From Flavobacterium sp. (lineage in GTDB: Bacteria; Bacteroidota; Bacteroidia; Flavobacteriales; Flavobacteriaceae), in contig NZ_JANJUQ010000038.1 of NCBI RefSeq assembly GCF_024710485.1, positions 1-64,000 of the forward strand: 64,000 nucleotides of DNA, read 5' to 3'. A program made the position numbers and the translations under genes. Numbering within the stretch: the first letter of the stretch is position 1; the number at the start of each line of letters is the position of its first letter. A model generated the notes under the pieces. The model did no database searches. It saw only the letters and a list, made by a program, of their open reading frames with translations, and had not been told where the DNA came from. This document shows positions 45,951 through 55,146 of this stretch, piece after piece.

Positions 45951-46027
45951 TAGCCCCGATGGAAGCGGCGCCGTGCAGAGCGTACAGCGGGAACAGGGAT
46001 TACTAATACACCCAAACCATTCGCTCC
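45951..46027 (+). repeat. Dispersed intergenic element, copy D
   Basis: Left end TAGCCCCGATGGAAGCGG, then CGCCGTGCAGAGCGTACAGCG, quoted here in part, then GGGAACAGGG and a right end ATTCGCTCCAAA. It has the same layout and ends as copy B, with a shorter, less regular centre. Confidence 0.6.
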
Positions 46028-46056
46028 AAAACTTTTGTTAAACCGTTTCTGCCATC

Positions 46057-46088
46057 TTGTCAGATTTCCGAATTTAGTATTATCTTTG
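46057..46088 (+). promoter_or_regulatory. Promoter of miaB
   Basis: TTG (46057-46059), 21 bp, then TATCTTTG (46081-46088), a good Bacteroidota promoter ending 26 bp before the ATG. Confidence 0.7.
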
Positions 46089-46114
46089 CTGTCCGATTAA
46101 GCGAAAATCATTTT

Positions 46115-47563
46115 ATGGAAAAGGAAATTGACGAGAAAAAACAAGGCACCAGCTTGGTTTTAGAACACAAAGAAGGCAATAGCAAAAAACTATTTATAGA
46201 AAGTTACGGTTGTGCGATGAATTTTTCGGACAGCGAAATTGTAGCGTCCATTTTAACCGAACAAGGGTATAATACCACTCAAAAGTTGGAAGAAGCCGAT
46301 TTGGTTTTGGTGAACACTTGTTCCATCCGAGACAAAGCGGAACAAACCGTGCGCAAGCGTTTGGAAAAATATAATGCGGTAAAACGCAGCATTAATCCGG
46401 GCATGAAAGTGGGCGTTTTGGGCTGTATGGCCGAGCGTTTGAAAAGTCAATTCCTCGAAGAAGAAAAAATCGTAGACATGGTGGTTGGTCCTGACGCTTA
46501 CAAAGACTTACCGAATTTATTGAAAGAAGTCGAGGAAGGTCGCGACGCTATTAACGTGATCCTTTCCAAAGATGAAACCTACGGCGATGTTTCTCCGGTG
46601 CGTTTGAACAGCAATGGCGTGAATGCTTTTGTTTCGATTACACGTGGTTGCGACAATATGTGTACGTTTTGCGTGGTACCGTTTACCCGCGGTCGTGAAC
46701 GCAGTAGAGAACCGCAAAGCATTATGGCCGAAATCCAAGATTTATGGGACAGAGGTTTTAAAGAAGTTTGCTTATTGGGTCAGAATGTGGACAGTTATTT
46801 GTGGTACGGCGGCGGTTTGAAGAAAGACTTTGACAAAGCCACCGAAATGCAAAAAGCCACTGCCGTTGATTTTGCCCAATTGTTAGAGATGTGTGCCGTA
46901 CAATTCCCTAAAATGCGTTTCCGTTTTTCGACTTCAAATCCGCAGGATATGCACGAAGAAGTGTTGCATGTGATAGCCAAATACAACAATGTTTGTAACT
47001 ATATTCACTTACCGGTGCAAAGCGGAAGCACTAGAATTTTAAAAGAAATGAACCGCCAACACACCCGTGAAGAATACATGGAATTGGTGGATAAAATCAA
47101 ACGTATTATTCCGGATTGCTCCATTTCGCAAGACATGATTGCCGGTTTCCCGACAGAAACTGAAGAAGATCACCAAGACACCTTGAGTTTGATGGAATAT
47201 GTGGAATACGACTTCGGCTATATGTTTGCTTATTCCGAAAGACCGGGTACTTTGGCGGCGCGTAAAATGGAAGATGATGTTCCGGAAGAAGTGAAAAAAA
47301 GACGTTTACAAGAAATTGTAGACTTACAACAAATATTAAGCGAAAAAAGAACCAAGCGTTTCTTGGGCCAAACTGTAGAAGTATTGATAGAAAAAGAATC
47401 TAAGAAATCTGACAAACACTGGAGCGGCAGAAACTCGGAGAATGTAGTGACTGTTTTCCCGAAAGAAAATTATAAAGAAGGTGATTTTGTGTTAGTAAAA
47501 GTAACCGATTGTACAACAGCCACATTGATTGGTGAAGCGGTTGGGTACAGTCCGATGCAATAG
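46115..47563 (+). CDS. miaB: tRNA-2-methylthio-N6-dimethylallyladenosine synthase MiaB
   Basis: 482 residues. The N-terminal methylthiotransferase domain has three cluster cysteines ([31 protein letters not shown]). The radical SAM core has [20 protein letters not shown] with CxxxCxxC. A C-terminal TRAM domain follows (about 410-480). It inserts sulfur and a methyl group at A37 of tRNAs that read codons beginning with U. The next genes on the strand form a recognisable flavobacterial cluster (sigma-54 activator, lptE, secG, groESL), interrupted by the GxxExxY cassette. Confidence 0.97.
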   Translation: MEKEIDEKKQGTSLVLEHKEGNSKKLFIESYGCAMNFSDSEIVASILTEQGYNTTQKLEEADLVLVNTCSIRDKAEQTVRKRLEKYNAVKRSINPGMKVGVLGCMAERLKSQFLEEEKIVDMVVGPDAYKDLPNLLKEVEEGRDAINVILSKDETYGDVSPVRLNSNGVNAFVSITRGCDNMCTFCVVPFTRGRERSREPQSIMAEIQDLWDRGFKEVCLLGQNVDSYLWYGGGLKKDFDKATEMQKATAVDFAQLLEMCAVQFPKMRFRFSTSNPQDMHEEVLHVIAKYNNVCNYIHLPVQSGSTRILKEMNRQHTREEYMELVDKIKRIIPDCSISQDMIAGFPTETEEDHQDTLSLMEYVEYDFGYMFAYSERPGTLAARKMEDDVPEEVKKRRLQEIVDLQQILSEKRTKRFLGQTVEVLIEKESKKSDKHWSGRNSENVVTVFPKENYKEGDFVLVKVTDCTTATLIGEAVGYSPMQ

Positions 47564-47568
47564 ATTGG

Positions 47569-47598
47569 CCACGAATTACACAAATTCTCACTAATTAT
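47569..47598. repeat. Left inverted repeat of the GxxExxY cassette
   Basis: Starts 5 bp after the miaB stop: CCACGAATTACACAAATT and then CTCACTAATTAT. It consists of three units of the form CACnAATT (n = G, A, T). About 25 of 30 positions match the reverse complement of the right repeat at 47976-48005. The repeat runs into the first two bases of the GxxExxY start codon. Confidence 0.7.
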
Positions 47599-47968
47599 GG
47601 AGCTGTATAAACAAGAAGAAAACTATACCATAGTTGGTCTTTGCATGGAAGTCCATCGCCTTTTAGGTCCGGGTTTGTTAGAAATTGTATATAAAGATGC
47701 TTTGGAAATTGAATTTAAAAACAACAACATTCCTTTTGTAAGGGAAAAAGAGTTTTTAATTGAATATAAAGGGAACGTACTTCCTCATAAATTTTACGCT
47801 GACTTTATTGTATTTGATGAAATTATTTTAGAAGTAAAATCGGTTAAAGAAATTAATAACGAGCATATAGCGCAAGCACTAAACTACATGAAGCTGGCTG
47901 ATTCTCAACTCGGAATCATTGCCAACTTTCAAAACAAATCACTAATCCACAAGAGATTAGTTCTTTAG
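47597..47968 (+). CDS. GxxExxY family protein
   Basis: 123 residues. The family signature GPGLLEIVY is at residues 24-32 (GxxExxY within it). A probable PD-(D/E)xK-like core follows: HKFYADFIVFDEIILEVKSVKE, quoted in pieces, with Asp and Glu-x-Lys spaced like the nuclease site, and a final IANFQ motif. Members of this family are often single genes with no fixed neighbours; the function is not established. It is framed by inverted repeats and separates miaB from genes that I would expect to follow it. Confidence 0.88.
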   Translation: MELYKQEENYTIVGLCMEVHRLLGPGLLEIVYKDALEIEFKNNNIPFVREKEFLIEYKGNVLPHKFYADFIVFDEIILEVKSVKEINNEHIAQALNYMKLADSQLGIIANFQNKSLIHKRLVL

Positions 47969-47975
47969 CGAAATT

Positions 47976-48005
47976 TTAATTTGTGAAAATTAGTGCAATT
48001 CGTGG
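47976..48005. repeat. Right inverted repeat of the GxxExxY cassette
   Basis: Read on the minus strand from 48005: CCACGAATTGCACTAATT followed by TTCACAAATTAA, again three CACnAATT units (G, T, A). The outer unit CCACGAATT is identical to that of the left repeat. It ends 16 bp before the sigma-54 activator ATG. Confidence 0.7.
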
Positions 48006-48021
48006 TGAAATAATAAACAAC

Positions 48022-49284
48022 ATGGAATCAGTTCAAAACATAAAACAACGCTTTGAGATTATCGGGAACGACCCGAAACTCAACCGCGCCATAGAGAAAG
48101 CCATACAGGTTGCTCCGACTGACATTTCGGTATTGGTTGTGGGTGAAAGCGGCGTGGGTAAAGAAAGTATTCCCAGAATTATCCATTCGCTGTCTCACAG
48201 AAAACACGGCAAATACATCGCCGTTAACTGTGGTGCGATTCCTGAAGGAACCATTGACAGTGAATTATTCGGACACGAAAAAGGGGCTTTCACCGGCGCT
48301 ACCAATACCCGTGAAGGTTATTTTGAAGTAGCCGATGGCGGTACCATTTTCTTGGATGAAGTGGGCGAATTACCGCTAACAACGCAAGTTCGTTTGCTGC
48401 GTGTTTTAGAAAATGGCGAGTTCATAAAAGTAGGTTCTTCGCAAGTACAAAAAACCAATGTACGTATTGTAGCGGCCACCAACGTGAATATGTTTGATGC
48501 GATTGAAAAAGGAAAATTCCGCGAAGATTTGTACTATCGTTTGAGTACCGTTGACATTACTTTGCCACCGTTACGCGATCGAAAAGATGATATTCACCTG
48601 TTGTTTAGAAAGTTTGCCGCCGATTTTGCCCATAAATACAAAATGCCTCCCATTAAGTTGAGTGATGAGGCTGTTCAATTCTTACAACGCTATCGTTGGA
48701 GCGGTAATATCCGTCAGTTGCGCAACGTAGCAGAACAGATTTCGGTTTTAGAAACCAATCGCGACATATCATTGGCCACATTACAATCCTATTTACCGAT
48801 GGAGAGTAACCAATTACCTTCTGTGGTTGGCAGTAAAAAATCGGACAGTGATTTTGCCACAGAACGGGATATTTTATACAAAGTGCTTTTCGACATGAAG
48901 AGTGATTTGAACGATTTGAAAAAACTGACTTTAGAACTCATAAAAAACGGTGCTAAAGTGCAGGATATTAATCCGAGCTTGATTCAGAAAGTCTACGGCT
49001 CTAAAGAGACAAACAACGAAATTGTATTCGAAGCCGAACCGCACATCAATGTGATTCCCACTCAAAATCAGTCGCAACAAGAAGAGTTTGAAGACGAAGA
49101 CGACACTAATTACTTGATGGCTGAAACCGTTGACGAAGAGGAAACCCTTCGATTGGAAGCCAAGGAACTGGAACTCATCAAAAAAGCGTTGGAACGAAAC
49201 AAAGGCAAGAGAAAAGCGGCTGCAGACGAATTGGGAATTTCAGAGCGAACATTGTATCGAAAAATCAAACAGTTTGATTTGTAA
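48022..49284 (+). CDS. Sigma-54-dependent transcriptional activator without sensor domain
   Basis: 420 residues from the ATG at 48022 (MESVQNIKQRFEIIGN); in-frame codons upstream are part of the inverted repeat. The AAA+ domain begins near residue 10: Walker A GESGVGKE, the sigma-54 contact GAFTGA, Walker B GGTIFLDEVGEL and the R-finger region. A Fis-type helix-turn-helix closes the protein (KRKAAADELGISERTLYRKIKQF). There is no receiver or other N-terminal sensing domain, so activity must be set by amount or by another protein. First of a cluster with lptE, TPR and secG. Confidence 0.93.
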   Translation: MESVQNIKQRFEIIGNDPKLNRAIEKAIQVAPTDISVLVVGESGVGKESIPRIIHSLSHRKHGKYIAVNCGAIPEGTIDSELFGHEKGAFTGATNTREGYFEVADGGTIFLDEVGELPLTTQVRLLRVLENGEFIKVGSSQVQKTNVRIVAATNVNMFDAIEKGKFREDLYYRLSTVDITLPPLRDRKDDIHLLFRKFAADFAHKYKMPPIKLSDEAVQFLQRYRWSGNIRQLRNVAEQISVLETNRDISLATLQSYLPMESNQLPSVVGSKKSDSDFATERDILYKVLFDMKSDLNDLKKLTLELIKNGAKVQDINPSLIQKVYGSKETNNEIVFEAEPHINVIPTQNQSQQEEFEDEDDTNYLMAETVDEEETLRLEAKELELIKKALERNKGKRKAAADELGISERTLYRKIKQFDL

Positions 49285-49342
49285 TACTTGATACTCTCGC
49301 AAAATCCAAATATTGGTTATATTTACCCTCGAAAATAAATTC

Positions 49343-49846
49343 ATGAAAAGTATAAAATTCATTTTACCAGTTCTAATTGCATTCAGCCTAAGTGGTTGTG
49401 GCGTCTACAATTTTACAGGAGCCAAACCGGTTAACGCAAAGACCTTTCAGGTAAATTATTTCCAAAATAAAGCCGAATTAGTAGAACCCGGAATTGAAAG
49501 AACTTTCACCTTGCGTTTGCAAGATTTAATTCAGAACCAAACCAACCTGAATTTAACCAATTCCAATGGTGACCTGTTATATGAAGGGGAAATTGTTGAA
49601 TTTCGAATAACGCCGATGACCGCAACTGCCGAACAAAGAGCTGCCCAAAACCGCTTGACTATCTCAGTAATGGTTCGATTTTCAAACAAAAACAAAGAAG
49701 AAGATAACTTTGAAAAAAGATTTTCCTTCTTTTATGACTACGGCGGTTCGAGTCAGTTGGTTGGCTCACAATTAACCGATGCGTTAGACGTTATTTTCGA
49801 ACGAATCACACAAGACATATTTAACGAATCACTAGCCAAATGGTAA
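49343..49846 (+). CDS. lptE: LPS-assembly lipoprotein LptE-like
   Basis: 167 residues from the ATG at 49343 (MKSIKFILPVLIAFSLSGCG, lipobox SGCG). The mature part (YNFTGAKPVNAKTFQVNYFQNKA, quoted in part, to FNESLAKW) has the LptE fold pattern: paired strands with a central DLLYEGEIVEFRITPMTA, then a C-terminal helix with DALDVIFERITQDIFNESL. It would plug the LptD barrel for lipopolysaccharide insertion. 58 bp after the sigma-54 activator, a linkage common in flavobacteria. Confidence 0.85.
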   Translation: MKSIKFILPVLIAFSLSGCGVYNFTGAKPVNAKTFQVNYFQNKAELVEPGIERTFTLRLQDLIQNQTNLNLTNSNGDLLYEGEIVEFRITPMTATAEQRAAQNRLTISVMVRFSNKNKEEDNFEKRFSFFYDYGGSSQLVGSQLTDALDVIFERITQDIFNESLAKW

Positions 49847-49897
49847 AAACAGTTCGTCGCTTTTATAACTTTACAAAGTAACTGACACCAGATAATT

Positions 49898-50722
49898 TTG
49901 AACCTAACCGATTATACATACTTACTCAACAAACCCGAAGCCATCAACGATAGGCATGCGGAAACCCTGGACCAAGTACTAAGGGCTTTCCCCTATTTTC
50001 AGAGTGCACGGGTGTTAAAGTTGAAGCACTTGTACAATCAGGATAGTTTTAATTACAATCATGCGCTGAAAGTATCGGCTGCTTACACCACGGACAGAAG
50101 TATTTTGTTCGACTTTATCACTTCGGATTCCTTTGTTTCGGTGCAAAAAGGACATTACGAGAAAAAGTTGGAAGAATTGATGAACATCAAGGTAATCGGA
50201 TTGGAAGAGGTAAAAGTTGCTTATCAGGAACCAACAGTGAATCCGTTAGAACAATCCATACTGACTTCTATCAAAGAAGCCGGCATTGATGAAACACAAA
50301 AAGTGGAAGAAAAACTGGAATTGGGTAAACCATTAGAGTTTTCTAAAAATGAGAAACACTCGTTCCAAGAGTGGTTGCAATTATCCCGATTAAAACCTAT
50401 TGTTCGGGAGGAAACTGCACCAAAAAATGCTCCAGTTGAAGAAGCCAAAAAGAAAAAATTGGAATTAATCGATAAATTCATTGAAAACAATCCGAAAATT
50501 ATTCCGGTGGCCAAAGATGCTGTAGTCGCAACTATAGAGCCATTTTCAGAAGACACTTCCCATCTAATGACCGAAACTTTGGCTCGGGTTTATTTAGAAC
50601 AAAAAAAATATTCGAAAGCAATTCAAGCTTATGAAATATTAATTTTGAAATATCCGGAAAAAAGTAGTTTCTTTGCAAACCGAATTTCGGACATAAAGAT
50701 TTTACAACAAAATAATAACTAA
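49898..50722 (+). CDS. TPR-containing protein with TTG start, unknown function
   Basis: 274 residues. The only well-placed initiator is TTG at 49898-49900 (MNLTDYTYLLNKPEAINDRH), giving a conserved-looking N-terminus. The first 90 residues are a helical domain; a charged, low-complexity stretch (about 120-200) follows; the last 45 residues are a TPR-like unit (LARVYLEQKKYSKAIQAYEI). No signal peptide. Lies between lptE and secG (12 bp before secG), probably co-transcribed. Confidence 0.8.
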   Translation: MNLTDYTYLLNKPEAINDRHAETLDQVLRAFPYFQSARVLKLKHLYNQDSFNYNHALKVSAAYTTDRSILFDFITSDSFVSVQKGHYEKKLEELMNIKVIGLEEVKVAYQEPTVNPLEQSILTSIKEAGIDETQKVEEKLELGKPLEFSKNEKHSFQEWLQLSRLKPIVREETAPKNAPVEEAKKKKLELIDKFIENNPKIIPVAKDAVVATIEPFSEDTSHLMTETLARVYLEQKKYSKAIQAYEILILKYPEKSSFFANRISDIKILQQNNN

Positions 50723-50734
50723 TTATAATACATT

Positions 50735-51073
50735 ATGTTTACCATCTTTTTAGCATTAATAACCTTGGTTTGTTTTTTATTGGTCATTGCCGTTATGGTT
50801 CAGAACCCTAAAGGTGGCGGTTTGTCTTCATCATTGGGCGGTTCGCAAATGTTAGGCGGTGTTCAAAAAACAACAGACTTTTTAGATAAAAGTACTTGGA
50901 CGTTAGCTGCGGTATTGATTCTTTTGATTTTGTTATCAAGTTTGAGCTTCCCGGGAATGGGCGGTGGTCAAACCGATTCTAAAGTAATCGACCAAACTGA
51001 GGCTGTAGCACCTAAAACAGCTACAGAAGCCCCGGTATCCACTCCGGCTCAACCAACAGAAGAGAAAAAATAA
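50735..51073 (+). CDS. secG: Preprotein translocase subunit SecG
   Basis: 112 residues. Two transmembrane helices (about 2-21 and 52-70) flank the SecG loop NPKGGGLSSSLGGSQMLGGVQKTTDFLDKSTW (shown in pieces: NPKGGGLSSSLGG, KTTDFLDKSTW). The C-terminal tail is a Pro/Ala/Glu-rich extension typical of Bacteroidota. Accessory of the SecYEG channel. Confidence 0.95.
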   Translation: MFTIFLALITLVCFLLVIAVMVQNPKGGGLSSSLGGSQMLGGVQKTTDFLDKSTWTLAAVLILLILLSSLSFPGMGGGQTDSKVIDQTEAVAPKTATEAPVSTPAQPTEEKK

Positions 51074-51094
51074 ACAAGAGTATATTCTTAATCC

Positions 51095-51127
51095 AAATGC
51101 CAGCGCTGACATGCTGGCATTTTTTTT
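51095..51127 (+). terminator. Intrinsic terminator after secG
   Basis: ATGCCAGC and GCTGGCAT pair around an 8-nt loop, followed by eight T. It separates the secG cluster from groES-groEL. Confidence 0.88.
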
Positions 51128-51212
51128 AGGAAAAAATGACAGTAAAAAACCCTTGGCATAATTTCTGAAAAAGCGAAGGCAACAAAATATTATAACCTAA
51201 AAATATAACATC

Positions 51213-51488
51213 ATGGCATTAAACATTAAACCTCTTTCTGACAGAGTTATTGTGGAACCGGCAGCAGCTGAAACACAAACAGCTTCCGGAATTATCATTC
51301 CTGATACTGCTAAAGAAAAACCGCAAAAAGGTGTTGTAGTGGCAGTAGGTAACGGAAAAAAAGACCAACCGTTAACAGTAAAAGTTGGCGACACTGTTTT
51401 ATACGGCAAATACGCCGGAACCGATTTAAAATTCGACGGCAAGGATTATCTGATCATGCGTGAAGATGACATTCTTGCAATCATCTAA
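51213..51488 (+). CDS. groES: Co-chaperonin GroES
   Basis: 91 residues, complete. It starts [20 protein letters not shown] and has the mobile-loop region with [15 protein letters not shown]; it ends with DDILAII. Caps the GroEL ring. 51 bp before groEL. No CIRCE-type inverted repeat is visible in the 85-bp upstream gap, so heat control is not by the classical HrcA element there. Confidence 0.98.
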   Translation: MALNIKPLSDRVIVEPAAAETQTASGIIIPDTAKEKPQKGVVVAVGNGKKDQPLTVKVGDTVLYGKYAGTDLKFDGKDYLIMREDDILAII

Positions 51489-51512
51489 TAAATAGTAAGG
51501 ATTAAGTATTAA

Positions 51513-53171
<1,659 letters not shown>

Positions 53172-53189
53172 AAGAAATACATTGCAAAT

Positions 53190-53222
53190 AAAAAAGCCTC
53201 AATATTTAATTGAGGCTTTTTT
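53190..53222. terminator. Bidirectional terminator between groEL and dedA
   Basis: AAAAAGCCTCAAT and ATTGAGGCTTTTT form a 13-bp stem with a 5-nt loop between the convergent genes. Confidence 0.9.
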
Positions 53223-53224
53223 TA

Positions 53225-53914
53225 TTAGGCTTCCGATTCTGTGTTCGGCGTTTTCTTAATCATTTTGAGAAAAACAGGGAAAGTTGAAATCAAGATAATT
53301 ACGATTACAATCTTCTCAATGTGATGCTTTAAGTCGATGTCAAACTCCTCTAAAAACACCCCATATAAATAATGGCCGGCGAATATCAAACTGAATGACC
53401 ACAAGAAAGAACTCAGAATGTTATAGAACATAAATTTCTTTTTATCCATTGTCACAATTCCGGCTACAATTGGAGCAAAGGTTCTGACAACCGGTAAAAA
53501 CCGAGCAAAAATTATAGCCTTTCCACCATATCTTTCAAAAAATTCTTTGGATTGGATAAGGTATTTTTTCTTCCACCAAAAACTATCTTCTTTCTTGTAC
53601 AAATAGTAGCCACTTTTTGCACCAAACCAATAGCCCACCATATTTCCGATAATTCCGGCTACTGCAACTAAAAAGGCCAACAAGGTTACATTTAAAACTT
53701 CACTCTCTATGATGGCAAAGTTCTCAACCAAATCACGGCTGTAAATTCCTGCCAAAAACAACAAACTGTCTCCAGGCAAAAAGAATCCGGCAAACAAACC
53801 GGTCTCGGCAAATACTATAAACAATACAATCCAAAGACCAACTCTAACGCCGCCTAGCGACATGGTAATATAAAACTCAGGATTTAGCAACTGCATCCAA
53901 TCAAAATCACTCAT
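53225..53914 (-). CDS. DedA family (SNARE-associated type) membrane protein
   Basis: 229 residues with about five transmembrane helices. The family blocks FAETGLFAGFFLPGDSLLFLAG and ARFLPVVRTFAPIVAGIVTM are clear; the arginines of the latter are typical of DedA proteins, proposed to flip lipids. It ends with a short cytoplasmic tail. The start at 53914 has no alternative nearby. Confidence 0.93.
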   Translation of the reverse strand: MSDFDWMQLLNPEFYITMSLGGVRVGLWIVLFIVFAETGLFAGFFLPGDSLLFLAGIYSRDLVENFAIIESEVLNVTLLAFLVAVAGIIGNMVGYWFGAKSGYYLYKKEDSFWWKKKYLIQSKEFFERYGGKAIIFARFLPVVRTFAPIVAGIVTMDKKKFMFYNILSSFLWSFSLIFAGHYLYGVFLEEFDIDLKHHIEKIVIVIILISTFPVFLKMIKKTPNTESEA

Positions 53915-53990
53915 GGACTAAAAAATTAAGGGTAAAAATTCGAGTGTGAAATTAAGGATATTTTTCGGGATAGTTACTACTTTATATTTT

Positions 53991-54713
53991 TTATAACACG
54001 ATATTATGAAACAAAGAAATTGAAACAGTATGGTTCATTAAATCGGGGGCTGTAGACGAAGTTATGAAGTGATTTAAATAACCTAATTCTAATCGAATGG
54101 TATTGTTATAGTTGAGTCCGACTCCAACCAAAAATCGGTTTTGATCTACCACTTTTGAGTTTACAGCATTTTGACCTACAGTGGCAAAAAACTCATTTTG
54201 TAAAACCACGTAAAGTTGTTCTTTATCCGAATTTAATTGAGTCAAATGCATTAAAAAGCGGTTCAAAAAGCGAAATCGATTTTGATAATCAGTTTCCGAA
54301 GTAATTTGCTCCATTTCTGAAACTCGAAATTGCTCTACCCATCGTTGTTCCAATCGAAAGCGATTGATTAAAAGATGCTTCGACCATTTAGTCGTAACTT
54401 GATATTGCTGCCAAAGACGATTTTCCTTAAAATAACCAGCAACAGTTGCATTATAGGTGTTTACCAAGGCGTATCCTGCCGTAATATTTTTGGATTCGGA
54501 AAGATGATAAATTACACCAATCCGAAATAAATTTTGCAGATTTTGCTCCAACTGATTTTCCATTCTGAACTGGGCTTCCATATGATAGCCCCAATTGGGT
54601 GACGCTTTGTATTGGCCTGAGTAAGCCATCCAAATGCGTTGATCTTGCTTCATTGGTTGGGAAAAACCAACAGTTAAAAAAGCAGACGCAATAAGAGTTA
54701 ATAGTATTCTCAA
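53991..54713 (-). CDS. DUF2490 outer-membrane-like protein, TTG start
   Basis: About 241 residues from a TTG at 54713, giving a signal peptide (MRILLTLIASAFLTVGFSQ). Longer frames to 54794 run through the terminator at 54738-54768, so the usual ATG cannot be right. DUF2490 features follow: QDQRIWMAYSGQYKASPNWG, then alternating strands such as NRLWQQYQVTTKWSKHLL and NRFRLEQRW, pointing to a beta-barrel of unknown role. It follows the HMA gene on the same strand but has the HMA gene's terminator in between. Confidence 0.8.
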   Translation of the reverse strand: MRILLTLIASAFLTVGFSQPMKQDQRIWMAYSGQYKASPNWGYHMEAQFRMENQLEQNLQNLFRIGVIYHLSESKNITAGYALVNTYNATVAGYFKENRLWQQYQVTTKWSKHLLINRFRLEQRWVEQFRVSEMEQITSETDYQNRFRFLNRFLMHLTQLNSDKEQLYVVLQNEFFATVGQNAVNSKVVDQNRFLVGVGLNYNNTIRLELGYLNHFITSSTAPDLMNHTVSISLFHNIVL

Positions 54714-54737
54714 AACTTTTTTTGGTAAAAATAACAA

Positions 54738-54768
54738 TAAAAAAACTCCTTCGCTTGAAGGAGTTTTT
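54738..54768 (-). terminator. Intrinsic terminator after the HMA gene
   Basis: On the minus strand ACTCCTTC and GAAGGAGT form a perfect stem with a 4-nt loop, followed by TTTTTTT. It lies 4 bp after the HMA gene stop and ends 24 bp before the TTG start of the DUF2490 gene. Confidence 0.88.
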
Positions 54769-54772
54769 AAAA

Positions 54773-55114
54773 TTATTTTCTTTCGTACATACAACAGCCG
54801 TGAAGTCTGTTATAATCTTCATCGGTAGCTTTGATGTCTTCGGTATCATGTCCGACTTTAGCAATAGCCTTTTTAACATCCACTAACGAACATTTTTCTT
54901 CATTAATTATCAAATGTAATTTATGGTCATCAATATGCCAAACGGCACTTTTAACTCCGGAAACCGAAAAAGCTGCTTTCTCAATTCGCTTTTTACACAT
55001 TTCACAATTACCGTTGACTTCAAAATCGTATTTGGCATTTTTATTTTTCTTGTCTTGTGCTTGCGCTGAAAAACTTACCAGCAGTAAAAGCATTCCTATC
55101 ACTATATTTTTCAT
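54773..55114 (-). CDS. Exported heavy-metal-associated (HMA) domain protein
   Basis: 113 residues with a signal peptide (ending AQAQ). The HMA domain has the metal-binding GNCEMC (Cys37 and Cys40) and the ferredoxin-like pattern VSGVKSAVWHIDDHKLHLII. A C-terminal HGCCMYE adds two more Cys and one His. A periplasmic copper- or related-metal-binding protein is likely. Directly follows the TonB-dependent receptor gene (32 bp) and probably passes metal from or to it. Confidence 0.9.
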   Translation of the reverse strand: MKNIVIGMLLLLVSFSAQAQDKKNKNAKYDFEVNGNCEMCKKRIEKAAFSVSGVKSAVWHIDDHKLHLIINEEKCSLVDVKKAIAKVGHDTEDIKATDEDYNRLHGCCMYERK

Positions 55115-55146
55115 AATCTTTCTTTTAAATTATATTGTTATTATTC

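Larger units (their letters stand above)
45785..46114. other. Gene-free gap between divergent topA and miaB (330 bp)
   Basis: No coding signal. It holds dispersed element copy D (45951-46027) and the miaB promoter (46057-46088). On the minus strand a TACTTTTG box (45812-45805) lies 20 bp before the topA ATG and is a possible topA -7 element, though no TTG is well placed. Confidence 0.6.

Noticed and set aside
47983..48021. Upstream ATG for the sigma-54 activator
   Set aside because: It falls in the inverted repeat of the GxxExxY cassette; the ATG at 48022 gives a sensible N-terminus.
51150..51170. Possible sigma-54 (-24/-12) promoter before groES (TTGGCATAATTTCTGA)
   Set aside because: The -24 half fits but the -12 half lacks GC at the required spacing, so I do not call it.
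51125..51212. CIRCE/HrcA operator upstream of groES
   Set aside because: No 9-bp inverted repeat of the CIRCE type is present in the gap.
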